From JACDAN01 sp050698015 (GTDB lineage Bacteria; Actinomycetota; Thermoleophilia; Gaiellales; Gaiellaceae): 11,212 nucleotides of DNA. The notes under the pieces were generated by a model. That model ran no database searches, was not told the DNA's origin, and saw only the letters and a list, made by a program, of their open reading frames with translations. The DNA lies in NCBI GenBank assembly GCA_050698015.1, contig JBOHAU010000034.1:1-11212 (forward strand). The letters are read 5' to 3'. A program made the translations under genes and the position numbers. Positions 1 through 6,467 of the stretch are shown in pieces; positions within the stretch are counted from its first letter, which is position 1; each line of letters opens with the position of its first letter.

Positions 1-33
1 GACCGCCCCGTTCGACCGCTCCGGCACCCCTCC
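1..33 (-). tRNA. tRNA-Ser, 5' part only, cut by window edge
   Basis: The minus strand here reads as the first 33 bases of a class II tRNA: acceptor strand GGAGGGG, then TG, a D arm with stem CCG/CGG around GAGCGGTCGAA, then G and the start of an anticodon stem (GCGGT-C). This pattern is typical of bacterial tRNA-Ser. The anticodon lies outside the window, so I cannot tell UGA, CGA and GGA apart. It follows the complete tRNA-Ser gene after only three bases, so the two are probably cotranscribed and separated by processing. Confidence 0.75.
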
Positions 34-36
34 TAG

Positions 37-127
37 CGGAGAAGGAGGGATTCGAACCCTCGAGGCAGGGATTTCCCCACCTAACGCCTTAGCAGGGCGC
101 CGCCTTCAGCCACTCGGCCACTTCTCC
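37..127 (-). tRNA. tRNA-Ser (anticodon GCU)
   Basis: The reverse complement folds as a full class II tRNA of 91 bases including the discriminator. The acceptor stem GGAGAAG pairs with CTTCTCC and the D stem is GCC/GGC. The anticodon stem is GCGCC/GGCGT around loop CTGCTAA, giving anticodon GCT, which reads AGC and AGU serine codons. A long variable arm typical of serine tRNA follows, then the T arm GAGGG-TTCGAAT-CCCTC. The discriminator is G (position 37), as expected for tRNA-Ser. CCA is not encoded: the next bases are CTA, so CCA must be added enzymatically. Confidence 0.97.
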
Positions 128-136
128 GTGCCGGTC

Positions 137-142
137 AGGATA
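137..142 (-). promoter_or_regulatory. Candidate -10 element for the tRNA-Ser genes
   Basis: The minus strand carries TATCCT, which fits the actinobacterial -10 pattern TANNNT. It would place the transcript start near position 130, three bases before the mature tRNA 5' end. I see no convincing -35 box at the usual spacing. Such hexamers arise often by chance, so this is weak evidence. Confidence 0.3.
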
Positions 143-302
143 GCCGCCCTTCAGGCCGCTCCCCGCCCCTCAAAGTGCAGAGCCCGCCTCGAGGGGTCGA
201 AGACGGGCGCCGCAATGCCGGGGTATGTGAGGGGGGAGCCGGCATCTCATGTATTGCAGCCATGGTCCCCACAGGCATGCCCCGGAAGGGTGAAATAGCG
301 AC

Positions 303-1319
303 ATGACGTCTCCATTCGTCGAGCTGGAGATCGGGGGCCGAACCGTCAAGGTCACCAATCCCGACAAGGTCTTCTACCGAAAGCTGAAGGCGACCAAGCT
401 CGACCACGTCCAGTACTACGTCTCGGTCGCGGAGGGCATCGTCCGGGCTCTCTACGAGCGGCCCACCCAGCTGAAACGTCACCCCGACGGCGCCGAGGGG
501 GAGGCGATCTACCAGAAGCGCGTCCCGGAGAAGCGGCCGGACTGGATCGAGACGGCGCGCGTGACCTTCCCCTCCGGGCGGCACGCCGACGAGCTCTGCG
601 TGACCGAGATCGCGCAGGTCGCGTGGGCTGCGAACCTCGCGACGATCGACTTCCATCCCTGGCCGTCGAGGCGGGCGCACGTCGACAATCCTGACGAGCT
701 CCGCATCGACGTCGACCCCCAACCCGGGACGACGTTCAAGGATGCGAAGAAGGTCGCCGGTCTCGTTCACGAGGTCCTGGACGAGCTCGGCTTCGTCGGT
801 TGGCCAAAGACGTCCGGGAACCGCGGAATCCACATCGCTTGCCGGATCGAGCCGAATTGGAGCTTTCCCGAGGTGCGCCGCTGCGCCCTCGCGTTCGCCA
901 GGGAGGTCGAACGCCGGATGCCGAAGAAGGTGACGACCGCCTGGTGGAAGGAGGAGCGCGGGCGGCGCGTCTTCATCGACTACAACCAGAACGCGCGCGA
1001 CCGGACGATCGCGTCCGCGTACTCGGTGCGCGCCCGGCCGGACGCGACCGTGTCGGCGCCGGTGACGTGGGAGGAGCTGCCGGACGTGGAGACGGAGGAC
1101 TTCACGCTCGCGACGGTGCCCAAGCGCTTCAAGAAGCTCGGAGACGTCCAGGTCGAGATCGACGACGCGGTCTGCGACCTGCGCAAGCTCTTCGAGTGGG
1201 TGGAGCGAGACGAGAAGGAGGGGGTCGGCGAGGCCCCCTACCCACCGCAGTTCCCGAAGATGCCCGGCGAGCCCAAGCGGGTCCAGCCATCGCGGGCGAA
1301 GGACGAGCCGGCGGGCTAG
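303..1319 (+). CDS. LigD-Pol-like primase-polymerase (Prim-PolC type)
   Basis: A 338-aa stand-alone archaeo-eukaryotic primase (AEP) superfamily polymerase of the LigD-polymerase family. These enzymes insert ribo- or deoxynucleotides at gaps and breaks. The metal-binding pair is D136 and D138 in LRIDVDPQPG. TSGNRGIH (170-177) is the conserved basic/His motif. FIDYNQNARDRT (224-235) with D226 is the third acidic motif, followed by the family signature AYSVRARPDATVSAPVTWEEL (239-259). No ligase or phosphoesterase domain is fused. Full length for a single domain. The ligC gene lies next to it on the opposite strand. Mycobacterial Prim-PolC is also a LigC neighbour and acts with it in gap repair, so I infer the same role. 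The start is preceded by GGAAGGG (284-290), 12 bases from ATG, which is a long spacing. The family call is firm; the sub-family call rests on context. Confidence 0.93.
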   Translation: MTSPFVELEIGGRTVKVTNPDKVFYRKLKATKLDHVQYYVSVAEGIVRALYERPTQLKRHPDGAEGEAIYQKRVPEKRPDWIETARVTFPSGRHADELCVTEIAQVAWAANLATIDFHPWPSRRAHVDNPDELRIDVDPQPGTTFKDAKKVAGLVHEVLDELGFVGWPKTSGNRGIHIACRIEPNWSFPEVRRCALAFAREVERRMPKKVTTAWWKEERGRRVFIDYNQNARDRTIASAYSVRARPDATVSAPVTWEELPDVETEDFTLATVPKRFKKLGDVQVEIDDAVCDLRKLFEWVERDEKEGVGEAPYPPQFPKMPGEPKRVQPSRAKDEPAG

Positions 1320-1436
1320 AGGACATGGCCGTTGGTGGTGGCGGCCTGTGGATCGTCGCGTCGCCTCGCCTCGCCGTACCGGACGGGCCTCGGCACGACA
1401 GCCGACAGCGGAGCCAAGCCGTTCCATCTCCGAGCC

Positions 1437-1495
1437 ACCGTCCCGCCGGGCCGTGTCCCCGTGCCTGGCACCTCGAAACGGCCCGGCGGGACGGT
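1437..1495. terminator. Perfect 18-bp inverted repeat between convergent genes, likely bidirectional terminator
   Basis: The left arm ACCGTCCCGCCGGGCCGT (1437-1454) and right arm (1478-1495) are exact reverse complements, with a 23-base loop. The loop itself holds a small hairpin, GTGCC-T-GGCAC (1461-1471). The right arm ends two bases beyond the ligC stop codon, so a ligC transcript enters the stem at once, and a Prim-Pol transcript meets it from the other side. No T-run follows on either strand, so it is not a classical intrinsic terminator. Hairpins without a U tract are proposed as terminators in actinobacteria. Confidence 0.65.
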
Positions 1496-1497
1496 TC

Positions 1498-2505
1498 TCA
1501 GCTCGCGAGCAGCGACTCGAAGGTTGGGTCGTTCGGGTCACGCGGCGGCCGGAGCTCCCGCCAGGTGCAGTCCTTCGGGTCCTTGTCGTCGCGGAAGCGG
1601 AGGAAGCGGGTTCCGTGCCGGAAGCGGTTCCCCTGGACCTTGTCGTAGCGGACTTCGGCGACGAGCCTCGGCTTGACTGCCGACTCCTCCAGGTCTCCGG
1701 TGCCCCAGCGGTTCGGCTCGGAGAATCGTCGCTCCGAGCGCTGGTCGATCAACGGTACGACGCGCTCGGCAATCTGGTCGTGGCGCGAGGCGGCGACCGC
1801 CGCCGAGCCGACGTAGTCGAGCCCTCCGTCGTCGCGGTAGAGGCCGAGCAGGAGCGTCGCGATGCGATCCGGCTTCGACTTCCAGCGCAGCCCGACGACG
1901 ACGGCGTCGGCCGTCTTGTACGGCTTGACCTTCATCACCGCCTCGCGCGCGCCAGGGCGATAGGGCTCGTCGAGCCGCTTGGCGATCACACCGTCGAGGC
2001 CGGCCGCCTCGAAGGTGTCGAGCCACTCTCGGGCGCGGTCGGGCTCAAGCGTGCACGGCGAGAGCCGGAAGCCCTTCGCCAGCTTCTCGAGCTCCTTGCG
2101 CCGCTTCTTCAGCGGCAGCTCGTGGATCGGCTTGCCCTTCCAGAGCAGGACGTCGAAAACGATGAACTCGGCCGGGATCTCCTTCGAGAGGCGCTGGACG
2201 CGGCTGTCGGCGGGATGGAGCCGCATCTGCATCGAGTCGAAGTCGAGGACGCCGTCGCGCGCGATCACGATCTCGCCGTCGAGTGCCGAGTGGGACGGAA
2301 GGAGGTCGCCCAGCGGCCGAAGTTCGGGGAAGTACCGCAGCAGAGGCCGCTCCTTGCGCGACCAGAGCGCGAGCTCGCCGCCGTCGTTCTCGAGGATCCC
2401 GCGGAATCCGTCCCACTTCGGTTCGTACTGCCAGCCGTCTCCCTCGGGCAGCTCCTTGACGAGCTCGGCCTCCATGGGAGGAAAGGGAACGTCGGGGCCG
2501 GGCAT
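1498..2505 (-). CDS. ligC: ATP-dependent DNA ligase C
   Basis: A 335-aa ATP-dependent DNA ligase that seals nicks through a lysyl-AMP intermediate. The nucleotidyl lysine is K30 in EPKWDGFR (motif I). LDGEIV (75-80), FIVFDVL (114-120), GLDGVIAKR (169-177) and VMKVKP (190-195) are the further nucleotidyltransferase motifs. An OB-fold region follows, ending with FRHGTRFLRFRDDKDP (295-310). Overall sequence and length resemble mycobacterial LigC rather than LigD, which carries extra domains, or LigB. The ATG at 2505 gives the usual N-terminus (VPFPPMEAELVKELP) but has no Shine-Dalgarno sequence. A -10-like hexamer sits exactly where a leaderless transcript would need it. The neighbouring Prim-Pol gene is convergent. 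No Ku gene is in the window, so a role in short-gap or excision repair is as likely as end joining. Confidence 0.94.
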   Translation of the reverse strand: MPGPDVPFPPMEAELVKELPEGDGWQYEPKWDGFRGILENDGGELALWSRKERPLLRYFPELRPLGDLLPSHSALDGEIVIARDGVLDFDSMQMRLHPADSRVQRLSKEIPAEFIVFDVLLWKGKPIHELPLKKRRKELEKLAKGFRLSPCTLEPDRAREWLDTFEAAGLDGVIAKRLDEPYRPGAREAVMKVKPYKTADAVVVGLRWKSKPDRIATLLLGLYRDDGGLDYVGSAAVAASRHDQIAERVVPLIDQRSERRFSEPNRWGTGDLEESAVKPRLVAEVRYDKVQGNRFRHGTRFLRFRDDKDPKDCTWRELRPPRDPNDPTFESLLAS

Positions 2506-2510
2506 GCGCC

Positions 2511-2517
2511 TAAGCTT
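2511..2517. promoter_or_regulatory. Overlapping back-to-back -10 elements for ligC and fabF (leaderless)
   Basis: The heptamer TAAGCTT holds TAAGCT on the plus strand (2511-2516), exactly -12 to -7 if fabF transcription starts at its A (2523). On the minus strand it holds AAGCTT (2517-2512), exactly -12 to -7 if ligC transcription starts at its A (2505). Both keep the key -11 A and -7 T; the plus copy fits TANNNT fully. Neither gene has a Shine-Dalgarno sequence and only 17 bases separate the start codons, so leaderless mRNAs in both directions are the simplest reading. Confidence 0.6.
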
Positions 2518-2522
2518 GCCCG

Positions 2523-3755
2523 ATGCGCCGGGTCGTGATCACGGGGATGGGAGCAGTCAGCCCTCTCGGCAACGACCTGCCGTCGACCTGGGAGGCCGCT
2601 GTCGCGGGCAAGAGCGGCATCGACTTCATCAAGTCGTTCGACGCGAGTGGCTACCCGGTGCGCGTGGCCGCCGAGGTCAAGGACTTCGAGCCGCCGGACA
2701 TCCTCTCGCCCAAAGAGGCCCGACGGGTCGACCGGAACGTCCTGCTCGCGCTCGCCGCGGGCAAAGAGGCGCTCGACGACGCCTCCCTCGATTCCCGCTA
2801 CGAGCCGGAGCGGGTCGGAATCACCTTCGGCTCGGCGATCGGCGGGTTCCTCGGGATCATGCAGCAGCACGAAGTGCTGCAGGAGCGGGGCCCAGACCGG
2901 ATCTCGCCGTACTTTCTCCCGAGCGTGCTGGTGGACTCGGCGAGCGGCCAGCTGGCGATCTCACTTGGGCTGCGGGGGCCGAACTACGCACCGGTCTCGG
3001 CGTGCGCGACCGGCTCGCACGCGGTCGGCGAAGGGGCGGAGATCGTCCGGCGCGGCGATGCCGACGCGGTGCTCGCCGGCGGCACCGAGGCGTGCATGCA
3101 CCCGCTGATCCTCGCGGGGTTCTGCGCGATGCGAGGCCTTGCAGTGGAGGAAGAGCATCCGCCGCGCGCATCCCGGCCCTTCGACGCAACGCGGGCCGGC
3201 TTCGTGATCGGCGAGGGAGCGGGAGCGGTCGTGCTCGAGGAGCTCGAGGCGGCGCGGGCCCGCGGTGCAACCATCTACGCCGAGGTGCTCGGCTACGGGA
3301 CGTCGAACGACGCGTACCACATGGCCGCGCCCGAGCCCGAGGCGACCGGCGTCGCGCTGATGATGCGTTCGGCGCTCGAACGGGCAGAGGTCGACCCCGA
3401 GCGGGTCGGGTACATCAACGCCCACGGGACCTCGACGCCGCTCGGCGACGCCGCCGAGACGAAGGCGATCAAGGACGTCTTCGGCGACCATGCCTACGAG
3501 CTCGCCGTCTCGTCGACCAAGTCGATGATGGGCCACTGCTTCGGCGCCGCCGGAGCGCTCGAGGCGCAGATGGCCGCGCTCGCCGTCCACCATGGCGTGC
3601 TCCCACCGACGATCAACTACGAGCATCCGGATCCGGCCTGCGACCTCGACTACGTGCCGAACGATGCGCGGGAAGCGAAGGTCGACGTCGCGCTCTCGAA
3701 CGCGATGGGCCTCGGCGGTCACAACGCCTGTGTACTGATCGGGAGCGTCGAGTGA
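2523..3755 (+). CDS. fabF: 3-oxoacyl-ACP synthase II
   Basis: A 410-aa condensing enzyme of the KAS II family, which extends acyl-ACP with malonyl-ACP in cytosolic type II fatty acid synthesis. The nucleophile is C161 in VSACATGSH. The catalytic histidines are H301 in NAHGTSTPLGD and H338 in GHCFGAAGALEA, with the supporting K333 in STKSMMGH. The spacing matches the E. coli FabF residues (163, 303, 335, 340) with a constant offset of two. The C-terminal AMGLGGHNACVLI is canonical, and the length is normal. The start MRRVVITGMG is the standard FabF N-terminus, so ATG 2523 is secure despite the missing ribosome site. The last codon and stop overlap the GTG start of the methyltransferase. No other fatty acid synthesis genes are nearby, so this could be a secondary KAS with a specialised acyl substrate. 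Confidence 0.95.
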   Translation: MRRVVITGMGAVSPLGNDLPSTWEAAVAGKSGIDFIKSFDASGYPVRVAAEVKDFEPPDILSPKEARRVDRNVLLALAAGKEALDDASLDSRYEPERVGITFGSAIGGFLGIMQQHEVLQERGPDRISPYFLPSVLVDSASGQLAISLGLRGPNYAPVSACATGSHAVGEGAEIVRRGDADAVLAGGTEACMHPLILAGFCAMRGLAVEEEHPPRASRPFDATRAGFVIGEGAGAVVLEELEAARARGATIYAEVLGYGTSNDAYHMAAPEPEATGVALMMRSALERAEVDPERVGYINAHGTSTPLGDAAETKAIKDVFGDHAYELAVSSTKSMMGHCFGAAGALEAQMAALAVHHGVLPPTINYEHPDPACDLDYVPNDAREAKVDVALSNAMGLGGHNACVLIGSVE

Positions 3756-4396
3756 GCTTCATCGTCAACGAGGACGTCGAGCGGTACGCCGAGGAGCACT
3801 CGACGCCGGATCCGGAGCTCTTCCGCCGGCTCGAAGAAGAGACCCGGGCGAGGACGGATCGCCCGCAGATGATGGTTGGCCCGCTCGAGGGGCCGTTCCT
3901 CGGGTGGCTGGTCTGGCTCTCGGGCGCCCGCAACATCCTCGAGATCGGAACCTTCACGGGCTACTCGTCGATCTCGATGGCGCTCAACCTCGCCGAGGGT
4001 GGTCGGATCATCAGCCTCGACGTGAACGAGGAGACGACCGTCATCGCGCGCCGCTACGCGGAAGGGGCGGGTGTCGCGGACCGGATCGAGTACCACGTCG
4101 GCTCGGCGATCGAGGAGCTACAAGCACTCGAGGGCCCCTTCGACATGGTCTTCATCGACGCCGACAAGGAGAGCTACGTCGACTACTACGAGAACGTCCT
4201 GCCGAAGCTCTCTGAGAAGGGGTTCATCGTCGCCGACAACGTCCTCTGGTCGGGTCGCGTCCTCGAGGACAACGGCGACGAGAGCACCCAGGCGATCAAG
4301 GCGTTCAACGAACACGTCGCCGCCGACGAGCGCGTTGAGTACCTGATGCTGACAGTTAGGGACGGGATGACGCTGATTCGACGGCGTCGGGCGTAA
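3752..4396 (+). CDS. Class I SAM-dependent O-methyltransferase (caffeoyl-CoA/catechol OMT type)
   Basis: A 214-aa cytosolic methyltransferase of the Methyltransf_3 family, which transfers a methyl group from S-adenosylmethionine to a hydroxyl in a metal-dependent reaction. Motif I is EIGTFTGYS (64-72), D90 ends the second strand and should bind the SAM ribose, and the metal-site acidic residues are in FIDADKE (134-140) and ADNVLW (161-166). The length is typical. The GTG start at 3752 overlaps the fabF stop as GTGA, which implies translational coupling. It also gives the expected short helical N-terminus before LLEGPFLGW-like residues. The 3' end runs 41 bp into the convergent HAD gene. The substrate cannot be read from the sequence. 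Coupling to a ketoacyl synthase suggests a lipid, polyketide-like or other acyl-linked phenol or enol, but that is inference. Confidence 0.9.
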   Translation: MSFIVNEDVERYAEEHSTPDPELFRRLEEETRARTDRPQMMVGPLEGPFLGWLVWLSGARNILEIGTFTGYSSISMALNLAEGGRIISLDVNEETTVIARRYAEGAGVADRIEYHVGSAIEELQALEGPFDMVFIDADKESYVDYYENVLPKLSEKGFIVADNVLWSGRVLEDNGDESTQAIKAFNEHVAADERVEYLMLTVRDGMTLIRRRRA

Positions 4397-5018
4397 GCTC
4401 GGCGAGCAACTCGAGCACCATGTCGGCCTCCGCGACCACGTCCGGGGGCGGCGGAAAGTGCACGTTCGGGATCGCGATCACGCGCATCCCCGCCGCTTTC
4501 GCCGAGCGGATCCCGTTCGCTGAGTCCTCGATCGCGACCATGTGCTCGGGTCCGACCCCGAGCCGCCGGGCCGCCTCGAGGTAGGCGTCCGGGACCGGCT
4601 TGCCCCGCTCGACCTCCTCGGACGACACGGTGACCTGGAAGAGGTCGGCGACGCCCATCAGCTGCAGGGCCAGGTCGATCAGGGGCCGATTCGAGGAGGA
4701 CGCGAGGCCGAGCGGCCAGCGGGCGCCGATCCGTCGGACCGCCTCGACGGCTCCGTCGACGAGTGGGAGCTCCTGCCGGTACCGCTCCTGCATCCGCTCG
4801 ACGACGAGGCGATTGATCTCCTCGGGCGGATCGGGGACGCCGAGCTCCTCGTGCATGTACCGCGACCACTCCTTCGAGCTCATCCCCATCATGTCCATCT
4901 GGGCACGCTCGTGCCAGCGGCCGCCGCGCTCGCGCGTGAGCGCCTCGCGCACCTCGTCCCACACCTGCTCCGTATCGAGCAGCAGGCCGTCGAGGTCGAA
5001 GACGACGGCCTCGATCAC
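4356..5018 (-). CDS. HAD-superfamily hydrolase, beta-phosphoglucomutase/phosphatase-like
   Basis: A 220-aa haloacid dehalogenase-fold enzyme with an alpha-helical cap (subfamily IA). Motif I is FDLDGLLLDT, with nucleophile D8 and general acid D10. Motif II is LASSSN (105-110). The motif III lysine is K140 in RGKPVPD, and motif IV is IEDSANGI (163-170). These point to a phosphomonoesterase or phosphosugar mutase acting on a small cytosolic metabolite; the substrate is unknown. The GTG start at 5018 is chosen because it directly precedes IEAVVFDLDG and overlaps the flavin reductase stop as GTGA, giving translational coupling. A much longer open frame continues upstream, but it runs antisense to recognisable genes. 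The gene ends inside the convergent methyltransferase gene. Confidence 0.92.
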   Translation of the reverse strand: MIEAVVFDLDGLLLDTEQVWDEVREALTRERGGRWHERAQMDMMGMSSKEWSRYMHEELGVPDPPEEINRLVVERMQERYRQELPLVDGAVEAVRRIGARWPLGLASSSNRPLIDLALQLMGVADLFQVTVSSEEVERGKPVPDAYLEAARRLGVGPEHMVAIEDSANGIRSAKAAGMRVIAIPNVHFPPPPDVVAEADMVLELLAELTPDAVESASSRP

Positions 5019-5479
5019 GCGCTCGTGTACCCCTGCCGGACGTAGACGAGGGCAGGATCGCGCGAGCCGACCTCGCTCCAAATCACCTCGCCGACGAAGA
5101 AGGTGTGGTCGCCCACGGGATGCTCGGTGTGCACGCGGCACCGCAGCCAGCCGAGCGCGCCGGACAGGAGCGGCGGCCCCTCGACGTCGTCGCGCAGCTC
5201 GACTCCGGTCCACAGTGCGATCGGTGGAACGCTGCGCGCGAAGTGCTGCGCCAGGGCCTCCTGCTCCGCAGGTAGGAGGCTGACGCCGAACTCGCCGGCC
5301 TCGCGCAGGAGCTCGTGGAGCTGGGCCTGGTGCCCGAGCGCGAAGCCGACCAGCGGCGGCTCGAGCGACAGCGACACGAGCGAGCCGACGGTGAGGCCGG
5401 TGCGGCGAGCTTCGTGCTCGATCGTGACGACGCAGATGCCGGACGGGAAGGAGCGCATCACCTCCCGCAGGTCGGTCAT
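5015..5479 (-). CDS. Flavin reductase-like, FMN-binding split-barrel protein
   Basis: A 154-aa protein of the flavin reductase domain family (HpaC/RutF type). These enzymes reduce FMN or FAD with NAD(P)H and supply reduced flavin to a partner monooxygenase. Visible signatures are FPSGICVVT (11-19), the flavin-contact strand GLTVGSLVSLSLEPPLV (28-44) and GDHTFFVGEV (123-132). The length is normal for a single-domain reductase. No monooxygenase partner is in the window. It is followed with a 4-base overlap by the HAD gene. The ATG at 5479 lacks a Shine-Dalgarno sequence, but a -10 hexamer is placed exactly for a leaderless transcript. Some relatives bind flavin without being reductases, so the activity is less sure than the fold. 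Confidence 0.9.
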   Translation of the reverse strand: MTDLREVMRSFPSGICVVTIEHEARRTGLTVGSLVSLSLEPPLVGFALGHQAQLHELLREAGEFGVSLLPAEQEALAQHFARSVPPIALWTGVELRDDVEGPPLLSGALGWLRCRVHTEHPVGDHTFFVGEVIWSEVGSRDPALVYVRQGYTSA

Positions 5480-5485
5480 GTGAGA

Positions 5486-5491
5486 AAGCTA
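5486..5491 (-). promoter_or_regulatory. Candidate leaderless -10 element of the flavin reductase-HAD pair
   Basis: The minus strand has TAGCTT, a full TANNNT match, spanning -12 to -7 relative to the A of the flavin reductase ATG (5479). Its first three bases are also the TAG stop codon of the upstream secreted-protein gene. No ribosome-binding site lies before the ATG, which favours a leaderless transcript. No clear -35 box is visible. Confidence 0.5.
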
Positions 5492-6433
5492 GTGCTTCCG
5501 GCAGAGACGGTCGCCGAACGCGTCGAGCCTGGCGTTCATCTCCTGCTCGTGCGTGACGTGAGCCGGCGCCTGCGGATTGAACTTCGGCAGTCCCTTGCTT
5601 TCCCACTTCACGTCCGGCGTCACGCCCGGCCCCTCGACCGTCATGCGGTACGCCTCCCCGTTGCCGGGCCCGCGCGGGCCCGCGCGATATCCGGGCGGGT
5701 GGGTGTAGCCGCCCTCCAGTGGATTTCGGGGGCGGAACGTGTAGCAGAAGACACCGGTGGGCTTGTGCGTGACGAACGAGTTCTCGCGCCGCCAGCCCGG
5801 CCCGTACCGGGACGAGAACGTGTCGAGGTAGACCAGCCGGCCGTACTTGTCCAGACGGGAGCCGTACTGGTTCGTCTTGAAGCCGTGGACGGGTCTCCCC
5901 TTGTAGGTCAGCCGGCCGAAGATGTGGTGGAACCGGCCGTTCCACGACCAGTCCGTGTAGCCCTCCAGCACCGCGACCGGCCCGGTCCAGTGCGAGAGGT
6001 GCAGCGCCCACGCGCGCTGCGGCTGCAACCACGGCAGAAAGCCGAGGTTCGGCAGCGAGCGCTGCCAGCGCTGGAGCGCCCAGTAGGAGCCGTCGGGCGC
6101 CTTGCAGGCGGTGACGACATGAGGGATGGGCGGCCCGTCATAGGTCCGGCACGCGTTTCGGAAGCGGAGCTTGCGCCCGAATGCTCCCCAGCCGCCGGCC
6201 CGGTCGAGTCTGAATCGCACCTGCTTTCTAACCGTGGTCGGGTGCAGGGCGTTGACCGCACCCCACGCGAGGACGTCCCAGGAGCGCCCGTTCGCTCGGT
6301 AGGAGATCATCGCCTTGCCGTCCAGCGACACCTTGAAGCGGATCTTCGTGGCGTTGCGGTCGATCAGCTGCGACGCCGAGGCGGGCGACGCGAAGACGGC
6401 TGTGGCGATGGCGACGAAAAGTAGTCGGCGCAC
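5489..6433 (-). CDS. Secreted protein of unknown function, downstream tandem paralogue
   Basis: A 314-aa protein I do not recognise. A Sec signal peptide (MRR, hydrophobic stretch, ASPASA) is predicted to be cut after A20, leaving a 294-aa exported protein. The mature part is rich in Trp, Tyr, Gly and Arg. It has four cysteines (C95, C110, C230, C311), all kept in the paralogue, so two disulfides are plausible. There is no membrane anchor, lipobox, repeat or known catalytic motif. The best-conserved core is around KTNQYG (186-191) to GVFCY (227-231), including KYGRLVYLDTF (196-206) and GPGWRRENSF (211-220). The GTG start at 6433 aligns with the paralogue's MRR start. It is 34 bases behind the paralogue on the same strand, so probably cotranscribed, and nine bases ahead of the flavin reductase gene. 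Confidence 0.85.
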   Translation of the reverse strand: MRRLLFVAIATAVFASPASASQLIDRNATKIRFKVSLDGKAMISYRANGRSWDVLAWGAVNALHPTTVRKQVRFRLDRAGGWGAFGRKLRFRNACRTYDGPPIPHVVTACKAPDGSYWALQRWQRSLPNLGFLPWLQPQRAWALHLSHWTGPVAVLEGYTDWSWNGRFHHIFGRLTYKGRPVHGFKTNQYGSRLDKYGRLVYLDTFSSRYGPGWRRENSFVTHKPTGVFCYTFRPRNPLEGGYTHPPGYRAGPRGPGNGEAYRMTVEGPGVTPDVKWESKGLPKFNPQAPAHVTHEQEMNARLDAFGDRLCRKH

Positions 6434-6467
6434 GGGACCCCCGTGAGCCGACTGTAGCGATGGTTCG

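Noticed and set aside
135..1541. A 468-codon open frame on the minus strand opposite the Prim-Pol gene
   Set aside because: It is Arg-, Asp- and Leu-rich shadow coding antisense to a gene with clear AEP motifs; no domain of its own. High GC keeps such frames open.
303..2505. Reading the region as a classical Ku/LigD end-joining operon
   Set aside because: The domains are separate, the genes face each other, the ligase looks like LigC, and there is no Ku or phosphoesterase in the window.
1348..2538. Open frame opposite ligC on the plus strand, and a longer one starting at 1979 running through fabF
   Set aside because: Both lie across recognisable genes in the wrong frame. Only the last part of the second (from 3752) is real, as the methyltransferase.
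2961..3722. Minus-strand frame inside fabF
   Set aside because: Antisense shadow of a strongly conserved enzyme, with typical Arg/Asp/Val composition.
5019..6032. N-terminal extension of the HAD frame to 558 codons
   Set aside because: The added part overlaps the flavin reductase and secreted-protein genes out of frame and is Arg/Pro-rich. The HAD domain begins cleanly at GTG 5018.
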